DNA of 64,000 bases from Companilactobacillus jidongensis (GCF_003946575.1 NZ_RHOP01000004.1:124001-188000); one strand, 5' to 3'. Shown: positions 1 to 9,537, numbered from the stretch's first letter. Notes: generated by a model not told the origin, from the sequence alone. Numbers and translations are program-made.

Positions 1-1015
1 TACCCATAACACGAACAGCTGACATTGTTACAGCTTCAGCTTGTGTAGGATTAACTTTACCAGGCATGATCGATGAACCAGGTTCGTTAGCTGGAATGTG
101 TAACTCACCATAACCTGAACGAGGGCCACTTGCCAAGAATCTAACATCATTAGCAATCTTCATCAAATCGGCGGCTAGAGTCTTAATGGCACCGTGAACA
201 ACATTTAGTCCTGAATGTGCAGCTAAACCGTAGAACTTGTTTGTATCAGCTGTGAACTTTACACCATAAACTTCCGTCATCTTCTTAGCAATGATATCAG
301 CGAAACCAGGAGCAGCATTCAAGCCTGTACCAACGGCAGTTCCACCCATAGCAAATTCACCAAGTGTTGGATTCAATTCCTTTAAGTATGAAAGATCATG
401 TTCAAGCATACTTGCCCAACCACTCACTTCTTGGCCAAATGTTAATGGAGTAGCATCTTGCAAGTGAGTACGTCCAATTTTTACAACACTCCAATATTTT
501 TCTTGTTTGATCTTTAATTCATCAATCAAATGTTGAAGTGAGTCTTCCAAATTATCAACAGCAACTGAAGCCACAATACTCATAGCTGTTGGGAAGATAT
601 CATTTGAACTTTGGCCCTTATTAACATCATCATTAGGTAGGATTTCAATATCTGAATTGATTTTAGCTGCCATGTGAGCAACAACTTCATTAGTATTCAT
701 ATTTGTTTGAGTACCTGAACCTGTTTGATAAACAACTAATGGGAAATCTTTTCTCAGATCTTCGTCGTCGAGTGCCAATAACTTGTCGATAGCTTCAACA
801 ATTAAGTCAGCCTTCTTAGGGTCAATGGCATCTAGCTCTTTATTAGAGATTGCTGCAGCCTTCTTGATTTGAAGTAAAGCTTTGATAATTACCAGTGGCA
901 TCTTCTCACCAGTTGGGAAATTGTTTCTTGAACGTTCTGTTTGAGCTCCCCATAAGGCATCAGCTGGGATCTTTACTTCTCCTAAAGTATCTGATTCAAT
1001 TCTGAAATCTGTCAT
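1..1015 (-). CDS. fumC: Class II fumarate hydratase, C-terminus cut by window edge
   Basis: Interconverts fumarate and L-malate in the cytoplasm. About 338 residues are visible, starting MTDFRIESDTLGEV at an ATG preceded by GGAGG; the gene runs off the left edge. The family signature GSSIMPGKVNP is visible at about residues 312-322, and the N-terminal GSGTQTNMNTNEV and TAMS stretches are typical of the fumarase/aspartase superfamily. GRTHLQDATPLTFGQE fits class II fumarase better than aspartate ammonia-lyase, although the two families are close. It appears monocistronic, with a well-formed cre site 40 bp upstream, so glucose repression is likely. In lactobacilli it normally serves the reductive malate/fumarate branch rather than a full TCA cycle. 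Confidence 0.9.
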   Translation of the reverse strand, partial: MTDFRIESDTLGEVKIPADALWGAQTERSRNNFPTGEKMPLVIIKALLQIKKAAAISNKELDAIDPKKADLIVEAIDKLLALDDEDLRKDFPLVVYQTGSGTQTNMNTNEVVAHMAAKINSDIEILPNDDVNKGQSSNDIFPTAMSIVASVAVDNLEDSLQHLIDELKIKQEKYWSVVKIGRTHLQDATPLTFGQEVSGWASMLEHDLSYLKELNPTLGEFAMGGTAVGTGLNAAPGFADIIAKKMTEVYGVKFTADTNKFYGLAAHSGLNVVHGAIKTLAADLMKIANDVRFLASGPRSGYGELHIPANEPGSSIMPGKVNPTQAEAVTMSAVRVMG

Positions 1016-1053
1016 GTGTGTAACCTCCAATTATTGTGTAGCGTCAAAAATCG

Positions 1054-1067
1054 TGTAAACGCTTGCT
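1054..1067 (-). promoter_or_regulatory. cre site (CcpA operator) upstream of fumC
   Basis: The plus-strand sequence TGTAAACGCTTGCT matches the catabolite-responsive element consensus TGWAARCGYTWNCW at every position. It lies about 40 bp upstream of the fumarase start codon, where CcpA binding would repress transcription. Confidence 0.75.
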
Positions 1068-1214
1068 TGTGATGTTTTTATCATAAGTTGTCAGCGGAGT
1101 CATAGTCAAACTATATATTACTTATTAATAATACTTATGAGGTTGATATAACAGTAATTATAACCATACAAAATAAACCCATCACCTAATTTAGCAATGA
1201 GTTTAAAAAAATTA

Positions 1215-1652
1215 TTATTCAATACTCTTTATTACATAATCCCCTAGACGTTCAACACGTTTCATATCATCTTCGTCAGGATCCTCATTGATCTTAACTG
1301 AATCAGCGACTTGCTCACCATTAGCTGAATTCAATTGCATAGTGAAATAATCGACCGCACGTCCGAAGTGAATGTGAGTCTTTGAGCTTGAACCAAGAAC
1401 TGCAAATTTCGTACGCTCTAAATCTACATCAAGTAGATCTTCATAAAAATCCTGTGCTTCATCTGGAACTTGCCCATCACCATAAGTATAAGTAACAACG
1501 ATAACTGCATCATATTCGGGAATTGAATAAGCATCTGCGTCGACCATTTGTTCTAAATCAACTTCAGCTGATTTACTCAGATAATCACTTAAATGTTTAG
1601 CAATTTTTTCATTGCGTCCACTCATACTAATGTAAGTTACTAAAATTTTCAT
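1215..1652 (-). CDS. Flavodoxin
   Basis: A 145-residue short-chain flavodoxin, an FMN-binding electron carrier of the cytoplasm. The N-terminal beta strand MKILVTYIS is followed by the phosphate-binding loop SMSGRNEKIA, a variant of the usual T/S-x-T-G-N-T loop. VVTYTYGDGQVPDEAQDFYEDL gives the 50s loop and AVLGSSSKTHIHFGRAVDYF the 90s loop, both of which contact the flavin. Length is normal for the family. It begins 4 bp after the stop of the upstream NAD(P)-binding protein and probably shares its transcript. The redox partner is not evident. Confidence 0.88.
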   Translation of the reverse strand: MKILVTYISMSGRNEKIAKHLSDYLSKSAEVDLEQMVDADAYSIPEYDAVIVVTYTYGDGQVPDEAQDFYEDLLDVDLERTKFAVLGSSSKTHIHFGRAVDYFTMQLNSANGEQVADSVKINEDPDEDDMKRVERLGDYVIKSIE

Positions 1653-1656
1653 CCCA

Positions 1657-2277
1657 TTACCACCTTACACTGATTCGTTCGTTTTGATGTTTCTCATTTT
1701 CAATTTCATCGACCATTGCAATTGCATAATCAGCATAGCTGATCTTACTTTGGCCTTTAATATCTGACGTTAATTCTTCTCCAGCAACAACGTACTTGCC
1801 CGTGCGCTCAGCATCATGATCAAAGTCAGCCGCTGGGCTGATGTAAGTCCAGTTAATATCACTATCCCTTAACAAATTCAATGCCTTACCCATTTCCTCA
1901 CTCAATGGTTTAACTGCATCTGGAAATCCCGTACTTTGGAACAATTGTTCAGTGTGTTCTAGGTTCATGTACAATGAACCAGCTCCACCGACTACTAATA
2001 ATCTGGCATTTGAACCTTTTAGGATCTCAATCAAATGTTTGGTTGATGGCAGGTACTCTTTGACCAAATCACCAAAGAACCCCAATGCATCGACAACTGC
2101 ATCGAAATCTTTCAGATCTGCTGCTGTAATATCATAAACATCTCTAACTAAATATTTATCAGTAACTGACTTTTCCGCACTACGAACGATTGAAGTAACC
2201 TCGATTCCACGAACCTCGGCTTCTTTAGCGATAAGAGAACCTTCCTTACCATTGGCACCAATAATTGCAATTTTCAT
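1657..2277 (-). CDS. NAD(P)-binding oxidoreductase, atypical SDR family
   Basis: About 206 residues with the Rossmann motif IGANGKEGSLIAKEA at the N-terminus, in the YwnB/BVR-B-like atypical SDR group of NAD(P)H-binding proteins. A second conserved patch, LLVVGGAGSLYMN, lies near residue 105, and WTYISPAADF lies near residue 155. The start at 2277 is chosen because GGAGGTAGTTTGTTT precedes MKIAII; an earlier in-frame codon has no ribosome binding site. The gene is followed after 4 bp by the flavodoxin. Proteins of this group are often redox- or stress-responsive reductases, but the substrate cannot be read from the sequence. Confidence 0.8.
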   Translation of the reverse strand: MKIAIIGANGKEGSLIAKEAEVRGIEVTSIVRSAEKSVTDKYLVRDVYDITAADLKDFDAVVDALGFFGDLVKEYLPSTKHLIEILKGSNARLLVVGGAGSLYMNLEHTEQLFQSTGFPDAVKPLSEEMGKALNLLRDSDINWTYISPAADFDHDAERTGKYVVAGEELTSDIKGQSKISYADYAIAMVDEIENEKHQNERISVRW

Positions 2278-2383
2278 AAACAAACTACCTCCATTAATAT
2301 TAACTTTACACAATGGAGACACAAAGTTCTAAAATTTTGGCTCCGTATTGTAAAATAAATATAGAAATATTGAGGAGGACATT

Positions 2384-3037
2384 ATGTCAAAATATCAAAT
2401 CTACTTGATCCGTCACGGAAAGACTTGGTTCAATCGTTATCAAAAAATTCAGGGTTGGTCAGATACACCGTTGACTCAAGATGGCATCGAAGTTGCTCAC
2501 AGTGCCGCCAAAGCTCTAAAAGATGTTGACTTTGCTGCAGCCTTCTCATCAGATACTAGACGTGCGATGGACACAGCTGAGATCATCGCTAAAGCAAATG
2601 TGAATAAACCATTACCACAAAAAATGACTGAATTCCGAGAACAATTCTATGGTTCGTTTGAAGGTGACAACATTGATGAAGCTTGGGATAAAATTTCTAA
2701 TTCACACAATGCCAAAAACTATCAAGAGATCGTCTATAAATACGGCTTTGACGCTACAATGGATTTCGTTAAGGAATCTGATCCTTTTCACGATGCTGAA
2801 AGTGCTGAAGAATATTGGAACAGATTGGATCGTGGATTTGAACAGATCGACCAAATTGCCCATGATGGCGACAAGATTCTGTTAGTGACTCATAGTACTA
2901 CTATCCTTTCACTCGCCTTCAAATATCAAGATGGTAACTACGAACTAAATCAATTACCAGGTAATTCCAGCTTAACAATGCTCGAACGTATCGATGGAAC
3001 TAACCACGTTACTAGTTACAATCAAAAACTTCATTAA
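2384..3037 (+). CDS. Histidine phosphatase family protein (copy 1)
   Basis: A 217-residue branch-1 histidine phosphatase. The catalytic RHG triad is at LIRHGKTWFNR (residues 8-18), the arginine-containing SSDTRRAMDTA motif is near residue 62, the acid EFREQFYGSFEG near 90, and the second histidine in LLVTHSTT near 170. Cofactor-dependent glycolytic phosphoglycerate mutase is unlikely, because the GVRYG-type and longer family motifs are missing; broad-specificity phosphatase is the safer call. The gene has a strong GAGGAGG site and is followed by a close paralogue 58 bp downstream. Confidence 0.85.
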   Translation: MSKYQIYLIRHGKTWFNRYQKIQGWSDTPLTQDGIEVAHSAAKALKDVDFAAAFSSDTRRAMDTAEIIAKANVNKPLPQKMTEFREQFYGSFEGDNIDEAWDKISNSHNAKNYQEIVYKYGFDATMDFVKESDPFHDAESAEEYWNRLDRGFEQIDQIAHDGDKILLVTHSTTILSLAFKYQDGNYELNQLPGNSSLTMLERIDGTNHVTSYNQKLH

Positions 3038-3095
3038 TAGCAAGCGACCGGCCATTTGTAGTAAGATTATGTTATGAAATCCTGAGGAGGAAGAA

Positions 3096-3755
3096 ATGGC
3101 AAAATATCAAATTTACATGGTTCGCCATGGCAGAACTTGGTTTAATCGTTACAACAAAATGCAAGGCTGGTCAGATACACCACTAGCCCCTGATGGTGTC
3201 GAGGTTGCTAAAAAAGCTGCTCAAGCCTTGAAAGACGTTGATTTCAAAGCCGCATTTTCATCTGATGCACGTCGTGCAATTGATACCTGCAAGTTGATCA
3301 TGGATGCTAACGTTAATGCAGACAAAGTTCAACCTCAAAAACTAATGGAATTCAGAGAGCAATTCTACGGCTACTTCGAAGGAATGAACTCTCCCGAAGC
3401 ATGGTTCATGGTGGGACAACCTCACGGTGCTTCCACCTTTAGTGAAATCATTGCCAAACATGGCCTAGATGCTACTAAAGACTTCATGAAAGAAGCTGAT
3501 CCATTCCACGATGCTGAAAATGCTGAAGAATACTGGACTCGCTTAAATCGTGGGTTCAAGAAATTAGACGAAATTGCCCAAGATGGGGATAAGATCTTGT
3601 TGGTTTCACATGGAACAACTATTCGTTCAATCACTGATCGTTATAACGCTGGAGACTTCGATGTAACTGAAAGCCCACGTAATTCCAGTTTGACAATGCT
3701 TGAACGTGATGATGGATTTAATCGTGTTACTAGTTATAATCAGATGCTTGATTAG
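3096..3755 (+). CDS. Histidine phosphatase family protein (copy 2)
   Basis: A 219-residue paralogue of the gene just upstream, clearly a tandem duplication (for example MQGWSDTPLAPDG against IQGWSDTPLTQDG). The RHG motif (MVRHGRTWFNR), the SSDARRAIDT motif, FREQFYGYFEG and the second catalytic histidine in LLVSHGTTIRS are all intact, so the two copies should both be active. An internal divergence around residues 100-125 may reflect a different substrate. The pair ends at a strong terminator shared with the convergent transporter gene. Confidence 0.85.
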   Translation: MAKYQIYMVRHGRTWFNRYNKMQGWSDTPLAPDGVEVAKKAAQALKDVDFKAAFSSDARRAIDTCKLIMDANVNADKVQPQKLMEFREQFYGYFEGMNSPEAWFMVGQPHGASTFSEIIAKHGLDATKDFMKEADPFHDAENAEEYWTRLNRGFKKLDEIAQDGDKILLVSHGTTIRSITDRYNAGDFDVTESPRNSSLTMLERDDGFNRVTSYNQMLD

Positions 3756-3773
3756 AGTGCATTAAAAGCACAT

Positions 3774-3802
3774 AAAAAGGCCGCCAACCAGCGGCCTTTT
3801 TT
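3774..3802. terminator. Bidirectional intrinsic terminator
   Basis: A GGCCGC stem with its complement, flanked by A and T runs on both sides, separates the phosphatase pair from the convergent MFS gene and can serve both directions. Confidence 0.9.
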
Positions 3803-3811
3803 AATATTCAT

Positions 3812-4999
3812 TTAGTAAGTTTCAGAAGTGCCTACTAATAGCACGATAACTCCGAGAATCAAGGCTACAACAAACATTCCGAACACAGCCGGAATCCCAA
3901 AGCCCATACCGATCAACATACCAATAAGATAAGGACCAAGTGTTGCTCCAATACGACCGATCGATTGTGAGAAGCCAACGCCCATTCCACGAATGTCGGC
4001 TTTGAAATGACTTGGTGTAAAGGCAATTAGTGCTCCCCAAGCACCTAAGTTAAAGAACGACAAGAAGGCTCCACTTGCTAACAGAACACCTTCACTAGCA
4101 GCGATACTGAAAACAAAAGCACTAATGATCGTGCCAATGAGATAGAATGTCAAAATAACACGATGACTGATTTTACCCATTAACCAAGCGGCTAAATAAT
4201 AACCTGGTAACTGTGCCAAACTCATCAATAATGTATATTGGAAACTGTGAATAATTGAGAAGCCACGTAATACCAGCACACTAGGCAACCATAAGAACAT
4301 CCCATAATATGAGAACATTACGACAAACCAGAGAAAACTCAAAGCCAAAGTCTTACCGATAACTTCATGATTGAAAATACCGGCAAATTGCTCACTCAAA
4401 CTAACCTTTTCTTTTTTTTCATAATTCTCTGGCAAATGACGACGCATAACAAAGGCATACATCATGACAAAAAATGTCACAATAACACTCGCACGCCAGC
4501 CATACATAGGTGTGATGACATTAGATATAACGGCTGCTAAGATCCAACCAATGGCCCAAAAACTATCGGCCATGATCAACATCTTGGCTTGTGTCTTACC
4601 CTTAAAATTATCAGCTAACATCGTAGCCGCAACCGGTAGTTCTCCACCTAGTCCCATCCCAGTAATGAATCTTACCAGCATGAACTGATTAACATTAGTA
4701 GTAAATGCTAACAACAAATTACCAACTGAGAAAACTATCAGAGTGGCGATCATCACATTCTTTCGGCCAAATTTATCTGCCATATAACCACAGAAAATTG
4801 AACCAAACACCATACCTAGCGATGTAACTGAACTAACATAACCGACTTGAGCTGGAGTCAAACTCCACTCAGTCTTGATCAATGGCATAATAAATGACAG
4901 CAATGCGACATCCATCGCATCAAACAACCAAGCTGTACCAATAACTAATAGGAGCTTGCGTCCTTTTTTGGTACTTTTTTGAATCAACGTATCCTGCAT
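3812..4999 (-). CDS. niaP: MFS transporter, NiaP-like (probable niacin uptake)
   Basis: A 395-residue major facilitator with about 12 membrane segments. WLFDAMDVALLSFIMPLI in the first helix, GYMADKFGRKNV in the first cytoplasmic loop and VRFITGMGLGGELPVA in helix 4 closely resemble the SV2-like sugar/aromatic-acid branch. The pattern is particularly like Bacillus NiaP, the nicotinate transporter, as I remember that sequence. The gene lies 135 bp downstream of an NrtR-like regulator, a typical partner of NAD-salvage transporters, which supports niacin or a related pyridine as substrate. A 16-bp perfect palindrome lies in the gap. Substrate is inferred; another aromatic acid is possible. Confidence 0.68.
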   Translation of the reverse strand: MQDTLIQKSTKKGRKLLLVIGTAWLFDAMDVALLSFIMPLIKTEWSLTPAQVGYVSSVTSLGMVFGSIFCGYMADKFGRKNVMIATLIVFSVGNLLLAFTTNVNQFMLVRFITGMGLGGELPVAATMLADNFKGKTQAKMLIMADSFWAIGWILAAVISNVITPMYGWRASVIVTFFVMMYAFVMRRHLPENYEKKEKVSLSEQFAGIFNHEVIGKTLALSFLWFVVMFSYYGMFLWLPSVLVLRGFSIIHSFQYTLLMSLAQLPGYYLAAWLMGKISHRVILTFYLIGTIISAFVFSIAASEGVLLASGAFLSFFNLGAWGALIAFTPSHFKADIRGMGVGFSQSIGRIGATLGPYLIGMLIGMGFGIPAVFGMFVVALILGVIVLLVGTSETY

Positions 5000-5056
5000 A
5001 TTGTCCCCTTTTTATGATTATTAACATTCCGGAATATTAATAATTTTATTTTTGAC

Positions 5057-5072
5057 AATCAATATATTGATT
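5057..5072. promoter_or_regulatory. 16-bp perfect palindrome, possible NrtR operator
   Basis: AATCAATATATTGATT is its own reverse complement. It lies between the NrtR-like gene and the NiaP-like transporter, about 60 bp upstream of the transporter start. The position fits an operator for the neighbouring regulator, but AT-rich palindromes also arise by chance. Confidence 0.4.
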
Positions 5073-5134
5073 TAGGTACTTTATACCTTTAAAGATAAAA
5101 AAAGCTTAACATCATGCTTACAATGCTGTCAAGT

Positions 5135-5863
5135 TTATTTCAATCGATAAATTTTGGCTGGACGACCTGAGCGTGGCTTATGTTCATAGCCAGAGTCAAC
5201 AAACAGGTTACTATGAGTCTTTCTGAAATTTGAATTATCAATTTCAGAAAGTTTGACTCGTAGAAAAATTGCATAGATCATCCGTGCTCTTCTTAAAGTA
5301 AATGTTGGACCAAGTACTAACAAGATTGTTGGCAAATAATCCAAACGATTGCTGATTCTTGTAAAGGCCGTTCGCAAAATCAACTCATGATCAGAAACCA
5401 ACACGTGATCGGTCGTCGAATAAAACTTCTCCTCAGAAATTTTTTCAGATAGAGTTTTGAATTCTAAATCGCCGTTACGCAACTGATAACTGTGATTGTT
5501 AGCAGAAATTCTGAACCATCTTGCATCGTCAGCTCCATAGCCAGCAACTAACTTGGGCATATCTGGTAAATAGATCATATAAGTCAACGACAATGTGCGT
5601 TCTCCCTTAACCCGATTCACATTGGTAAAGGTTTGAAGCTGTTCAGTATTGATCCTAGATAATTTAACGCCAATCTTTTCTTTTACCAGTCGCAAAGAAG
5701 CCTCATCCGCACTTTCGTTCTCTCGCAAATAAGTCATCGGTAAGCCCCACTTACCTTTATATGGACTTTCAGAACGTTTTAGCAGCAGAATCAATAATGA
5801 ATCTGATTCAAGATCAAAACTCCAAATAACATTTGTAATACTTATCAATGGTCTATTTATCAT
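5135..5863 (-). CDS. nrtR: NrtR-like Nudix-domain transcriptional regulator
   Basis: 242 residues. The N-terminal half is a Nudix fold; the Nudix box (residues about 40-66, GLPMTYL...RLVKEKIGV) lacks the paired catalytic glutamates of REUXEE. That is typical of NrtR repressors, which sense ADP-ribose rather than hydrolyse it. The C-terminal third is a winged helix ending in the family's hallmark GRPAKIYRLK. NrtR proteins repress NAD biosynthesis or salvage genes. Here the obvious target is the downstream NiaP-like transporter. No other NAD gene is nearby, so further targets would be elsewhere. Confidence 0.75.
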   Translation of the reverse strand: MINRPLISITNVIWSFDLESDSLLILLLKRSESPYKGKWGLPMTYLRENESADEASLRLVKEKIGVKLSRINTEQLQTFTNVNRVKGERTLSLTYMIYLPDMPKLVAGYGADDARWFRISANNHSYQLRNGDLEFKTLSEKISEEKFYSTTDHVLVSDHELILRTAFTRISNRLDYLPTILLVLGPTFTLRRARMIYAIFLRVKLSEIDNSNFRKTHSNLFVDSGYEHKPRSGRPAKIYRLK

Positions 5864-5913
5864 TTCGCATAAGACTCCTTGTATCTAATTAATTATATTT
5901 TACTATTACAAAC

Positions 5914-5942
5914 AAAAAAGCCATACACTTTTCATGCATGAC
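5914..5942 (-). terminator. Intrinsic terminator after the YfcC-type gene
   Basis: On the minus strand GTCATGCA pairs with TGTATGGC (two G-U pairs) and is followed by six Ts, directly after the transporter stop codon. Confidence 0.6.
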
Positions 5943-5953
5943 TTTGAATTTAC

Positions 5954-7534
5954 TTATGAGAAAACAACTTCCATGACTAGAAGTATGCCACCAAAGACCA
6001 ATACGAAGGCAACAACTGGCCAAACGAATCTCAACCAGTGTGAATACTTCATATTCAACATTTGCAATGTTGCCATAACCAATCCAGTTGGTGCTAGGAA
6101 TAACATAGCATACTGACCAAATTGATAAGCTGTAACGACTGCGAAACGAGGAATATTGACAGTATCAGCTAATGGGGCAAAGATTGGCATTGATAGAACA
6201 GCCAATCCTGATGATGATGGCACAATAAATCCTAGGACGAAGAAGATAAACATCATAACGATGATGAATATTGGTCCACTGACATGTGAGACTAACGATG
6301 ATGATGATTGCAAAATAGTATCTGAAATATATCCATTATTCAAAACAATATTGATACCACGTGCCAAACCAATGATCAATGAAACGCCGACTAAACTAGA
6401 AGCTCCATTAACAAAGGCATCAACAACACCTTTTTCACCAATACCATAACGGCCAGTGGCAGTAAGAATCATGATAACAATGGCAAATGCCAAGAATGAT
6501 GAGGCCATTGTTGGGAACCACCAACCTTGTGACATAACACCCCAAACCATGATTGGGAATGCCGCGACGAATAAGATCAAGATAAACTTTTTACGGCTGG
6601 TAAAAAATGTCTTTTTACCTTTCTTCTCATCACTAGATTCAACCGACCACATGCTGTTGAATTCTTCGTGATCATCATATGTATATGAAAATGTAGGCGT
6701 ATCTTTAACTTTTTTACTGTACCAGTACAAATAAAATTCAAGCGCTATTGCAGCAATTACCAAACCTGTGGCACGCCAAACGATACCTTCAGTAAAGGGA
6801 ATACCGGCAGCGTTAGAAGCAATAACGGCTGAAAATGGATTGATTGTTGAAAAACAAGTACCGATCGAACTGGATAAGAATATCGCACCAACTGATACGA
6901 TCGAATCGTAGCCCATTGCTATAAAGATAGGAACTAGGATCGGATAAAAGGCAACCGCCTCTTCTTCAATACCACAAAGTGTTCCACCAAGGACCATTAG
7001 AATGGAAACCATGAAGATCAACAAAAATTCATGTCCCTTAGTCTTCTTGGTCAGTGCCATCAAGCCGGATTCAAACGCCCCACTGGCTTTGACAACTCCG
7101 ATCAAACCTCCCAGTACGAAAATGAAGACCATAATATCAATGGCTTCAATCGTACCTTGAACCATACTTTCAGTGATCGCACCAATTTGAGCAGGCTTTT
7201 GTTTCAATCTTTGATACGTATTTGGAATTGAAACGGCATCACTGATACCACCAGATGTGAATTGTTTAATATCAATTTTCACTCCAAGTTTATCAAGTTC
7301 CTTTTGTGTAGCTGGTACGCTGGATACCTTACCGGTAGGACTAGTGATCTTCAAGTTAGAACTTGAAGAACTATAAACCATCTTTGAATATGCTCCAGCA
7401 GGAATCGTCCAGGTCGCTATAACGGCAACGATTGTCAAAATAAACAGTATGACGAAGGCACCTGGCATCTTTAATTTAAATCGTTTTTTCTTTGGTGCTT
7501 GTGGTGTTTCGCTAACTGCGCCTACATTTCCCAT
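5954..7534 (-). CDS. YfcC family transporter (probable basic amino acid exchanger)
   Basis: About 526 residues with roughly a dozen membrane segments and a charged loop near the middle. It belongs to the YfcC/ArcD2-like family (the DUF401/C4-dicarboxylate-like superfamily); GGTLCGIEEEAVAFYPILVP and VPSSSGLAVLSMPIFAPLAD are characteristic conserved stretches. The start at 7534 is supported by AGGAGATGAAATT; an upstream in-frame extension is not. It is the last gene of the cluster with ornithine carbamoyltransferase and carbamate kinase, which suggests arginine, citrulline or ornithine exchange. A terminator separates it from carbamate kinase, so its expression may be partly uncoupled. Confidence 0.8.
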   Translation of the reverse strand: MGNVGAVSETPQAPKKKRFKLKMPGAFVILFILTIVAVIATWTIPAGAYSKMVYSSSSSNLKITSPTGKVSSVPATQKELDKLGVKIDIKQFTSGGISDAVSIPNTYQRLKQKPAQIGAITESMVQGTIEAIDIMVFIFVLGGLIGVVKASGAFESGLMALTKKTKGHEFLLIFMVSILMVLGGTLCGIEEEAVAFYPILVPIFIAMGYDSIVSVGAIFLSSSIGTCFSTINPFSAVIASNAAGIPFTEGIVWRATGLVIAAIALEFYLYWYSKKVKDTPTFSYTYDDHEEFNSMWSVESSDEKKGKKTFFTSRKKFILILFVAAFPIMVWGVMSQGWWFPTMASSFLAFAIVIMILTATGRYGIGEKGVVDAFVNGASSLVGVSLIIGLARGINIVLNNGYISDTILQSSSSLVSHVSGPIFIIVMMFIFFVLGFIVPSSSGLAVLSMPIFAPLADTVNIPRFAVVTAYQFGQYAMLFLAPTGLVMATLQMLNMKYSHWLRFVWPVVAFVLVFGGILLVMEVVFS

Positions 7535-7560
7535 AATTTCATCTCCTGTAAATATCTCAA

Positions 7561-7591
7561 AAAAAATAGAGAGGTGGACTGGCCACCTCTC
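7561..7591 (-). terminator. Intrinsic terminator between arcC and the transporter gene
   Basis: A perfect 9-bp stem, GAGAGGTGG with its complement and a 5-nt loop, is followed on the minus strand by a T run. It would reduce read-through into the transporter gene. Confidence 0.8.
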
Positions 7592-7598
7592 ATATAAA

Positions 7599-8528
7599 TT
7601 AATTCTTAATGATTGTGCCGACTTTTCCAGCAAGTGCATCATCCAAATGATCTAGAGATGTAATCAATGCCTTGCGGTTATTATTTCCTTCGACAAAATT
7701 CAAACATGCTTGGATCTTTGGCAACATACTACCGGCAGCAAATTGGCCTTCGTCAATATACTTGTTGGCTTCGTCACTATTGATTTCTGTCAGTTTCTTT
7801 TCGTTATCCTTACCGAAGTTTACATATACGTAATCAACGGCTGTTAGAATGACTAAAGTATCTGCGTTGATTTTATCTGCTAATAAAGCACTTGAGCGAT
7901 CCTTATCAATTACAGCTGGAACTCCTTGAAGTCCCTCACTATTCTTGATAACGGGTACTCCACCGCCACCGCCAGCGATGACTAAGTTATCATTTTCGAT
8001 CAGATCGTTGATACTCTTCAATTCGACGATTTCCTTTGGGAGTGGTGATGCTACAACACGACGATATCCGCGTCCAGCGTCCTCAACGAATGTGTAACCT
8101 TTCTCATCTTCAAATTTCTTCGCAGTAGCTTGGTCGTAGAACACTCCAACTGGTTTAGTTGGATTTTGGAAAGCCGAATCGTTGGCATCTACTTCAACTT
8201 GAGTAATGACGGAAACGACATCCTTATCGATTTTTCTTCTGTGAAGTTCATTTTGAAGGCTTTGTTGTAAATGATAGCCAATGTAACCTTGACTCATTGC
8301 GCCGCATTCTGGAAATGGGAAAGCTGCAGTTTGTCCATGTTCGGCAGCATAATTCATTCCTAAATTGATCTGTCCAACTTGGGGACCATTTCCGTGACTG
8401 ATAACAACTTTGTTACCAGCTGCAACTAGTCCAACAAGTGAATTAGCGGTATTCTTAACTAGTTTTAATTGCTCCTCAGGAGATTTGCCTAGGGCGTTTC
8501 CACCGAGAGCTACGACCATTTTTGACAT
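7599..8528 (-). CDS. arcC: Carbamate kinase
   Basis: 309 residues. It transfers phosphate from carbamoyl phosphate to ADP, giving ATP, CO2 and ammonia; this is the energy-yielding last step of arginine/citrulline catabolism. The amino-acid-kinase fold shows VALGGNALG at residues 6-14, [11 protein letters not shown] near 44, [11 protein letters not shown] near 190 and the [11 protein letters not shown] segment that is typical of carbamate kinases. Length is normal. It lies 10 bp downstream of the ornithine carbamoyltransferase gene, and the ATG is preceded by AGGAGAAAAC. Confidence 0.93.
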   Translation of the reverse strand: MSKMVVALGGNALGKSPEEQLKLVKNTANSLVGLVAAGNKVVISHGNGPQVGQINLGMNYAAEHGQTAAFPFPECGAMSQGYIGYHLQQSLQNELHRRKIDKDVVSVITQVEVDANDSAFQNPTKPVGVFYDQATAKKFEDEKGYTFVEDAGRGYRRVVASPLPKEIVELKSINDLIENDNLVIAGGGGGVPVIKNSEGLQGVPAVIDKDRSSALLADKINADTLVILTAVDYVYVNFGKDNEKKLTEINSDEANKYIDEGQFAAGSMLPKIQACLNFVEGNNNRKALITSLDHLDDALAGKVGTIIKN

Positions 8529-8538
8529 TTGTTTTCTC

Positions 8539-9537
8539 CTAATCTCCTAATGTAGCAACCATAACAGCTTTGATTGTGTGCATTCTGTTTTCAGCTTCTT
8601 GGAATACAACTGACTGATCACTTTCGAAGACTTCATCAGAAACTTCCATTTCTTTCAAACCGTACTTCTCATAGATTTCGTGACCAACTTTTGTTTCAGC
8701 ATTGTGGAATGAAGGTAGACAGTGTTCGAAGATTGCGTTAGGATTCTTTGTCTTTGCCATAACATCTTTTGTAACACGGTATGGTTGTAACAAGTCGATA
8801 CGTTTCTTCCAGATGTCATCTGGTTCACCCATTGATACCCAAACGTCAGTATAGATAACGTCTGAACCAAGAACACCTTTGTCAATATCATCTGTAACCA
8901 TGATCTTGGCACCAGTCTTCTTAGCAATAGCTTCACACTTGTCTAACAAGTCTTTTGCTGGGTCCAATTCTTTAGGACATACCAAGTGGAATGTCATACC
9001 CATGATTGAAGCACCGATCATCAAAGCATTAGCAACGTTGTTACGACCATCACCCATGTATGTGAAGTTCATTTCGTTGTAAGGTTTCTTTAAGCATTCC
9101 TTAGCTGTTAAGAAGTCAGCCAATACTTGTGTTGGGTGATCTTCGTCAGTTAATCCGTTCCATACTGGAACACCTGAATACTTAGCTAGTGTTTCAACTG
9201 TACGTTGTGAGAATCCACGATATTCGATTCCGTCAAACATTCCACCAAGAACACGGGCTGTATCCTTAGCTGTTTCCTTCTTACCCATTTGAGTACCTGT
9301 AGGGCCAAGATATGTAACTTGAGCACCCTCATCATGGGCGGCAACCTCAAAAGCACAGCGAGTTCTTGTTGAAGATTTTTCAAAAATCAAAGCAATATTC
9401 TTCTTAGCAAGCTTTTGTTGTTCTGTACCTGTATACTTAGCTGTCTTAAGATCTGCTGAAAGATCTAGTAGGTATCCCATTTCCTTTGGTGTAAAGTCTA
9501 ATAGTGTCAAAAAACTACGATTACGCAAATTGAACAT
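8539..9537 (-). CDS. arcB: Ornithine carbamoyltransferase (catabolic type)
   Basis: About 332 residues. In a catabolic setting it converts citrulline and phosphate to ornithine and carbamoyl phosphate. The carbamoyl-phosphate site STRTRC is at residues 56-61, HPTQ is near 138, the ornithine-specific SMGEPDD loop near 235, and [10 protein letters not shown] near 270. The SMG loop excludes putrescine carbamoyltransferase. The start at 9537 is chosen because GGAGGAATTCACA precedes [10 protein letters not shown]. The partner carbamate kinase follows directly, but no arginine deiminase gene is present in the cluster. Confidence 0.92.
   Translation of the reverse strand: MFNLRNRSFLTLLDFTPKEMGYLLDLSADLKTAKYTGTEQQKLAKKNIALIFEKSSTRTRCAFEVAAHDEGAQVTYLGPTGTQMGKKETAKDTARVLGGMFDGIEYRGFSQRTVETLAKYSGVPVWNGLTDEDHPTQVLADFLTAKECLKKPYNEMNFTYMGDGRNNVANALMIGASIMGMTFHLVCPKELDPAKDLLDKCEAIAKKTGAKIMVTDDIDKGVLGSDVIYTDVWVSMGEPDDIWKKRIDLLQPYRVTKDVMAKTKNPNAIFEHCLPSFHNAETKVGHEIYEKYGLKEMEVSDEVFESDQSVVFQEAENRMHTIKAVMVATLGD

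Noticed and set aside
2384-3755. Glycolytic phosphoglycerate mutase pair
   Set aside because: Only generic histidine phosphatase motifs are present; the GpmA-specific motifs are missing.
8539-9537. Putrescine carbamoyltransferase (agmatine pathway)
   Set aside because: The SMGEPDD loop is that of ornithine carbamoyltransferase, and no agmatine deiminase is nearby.
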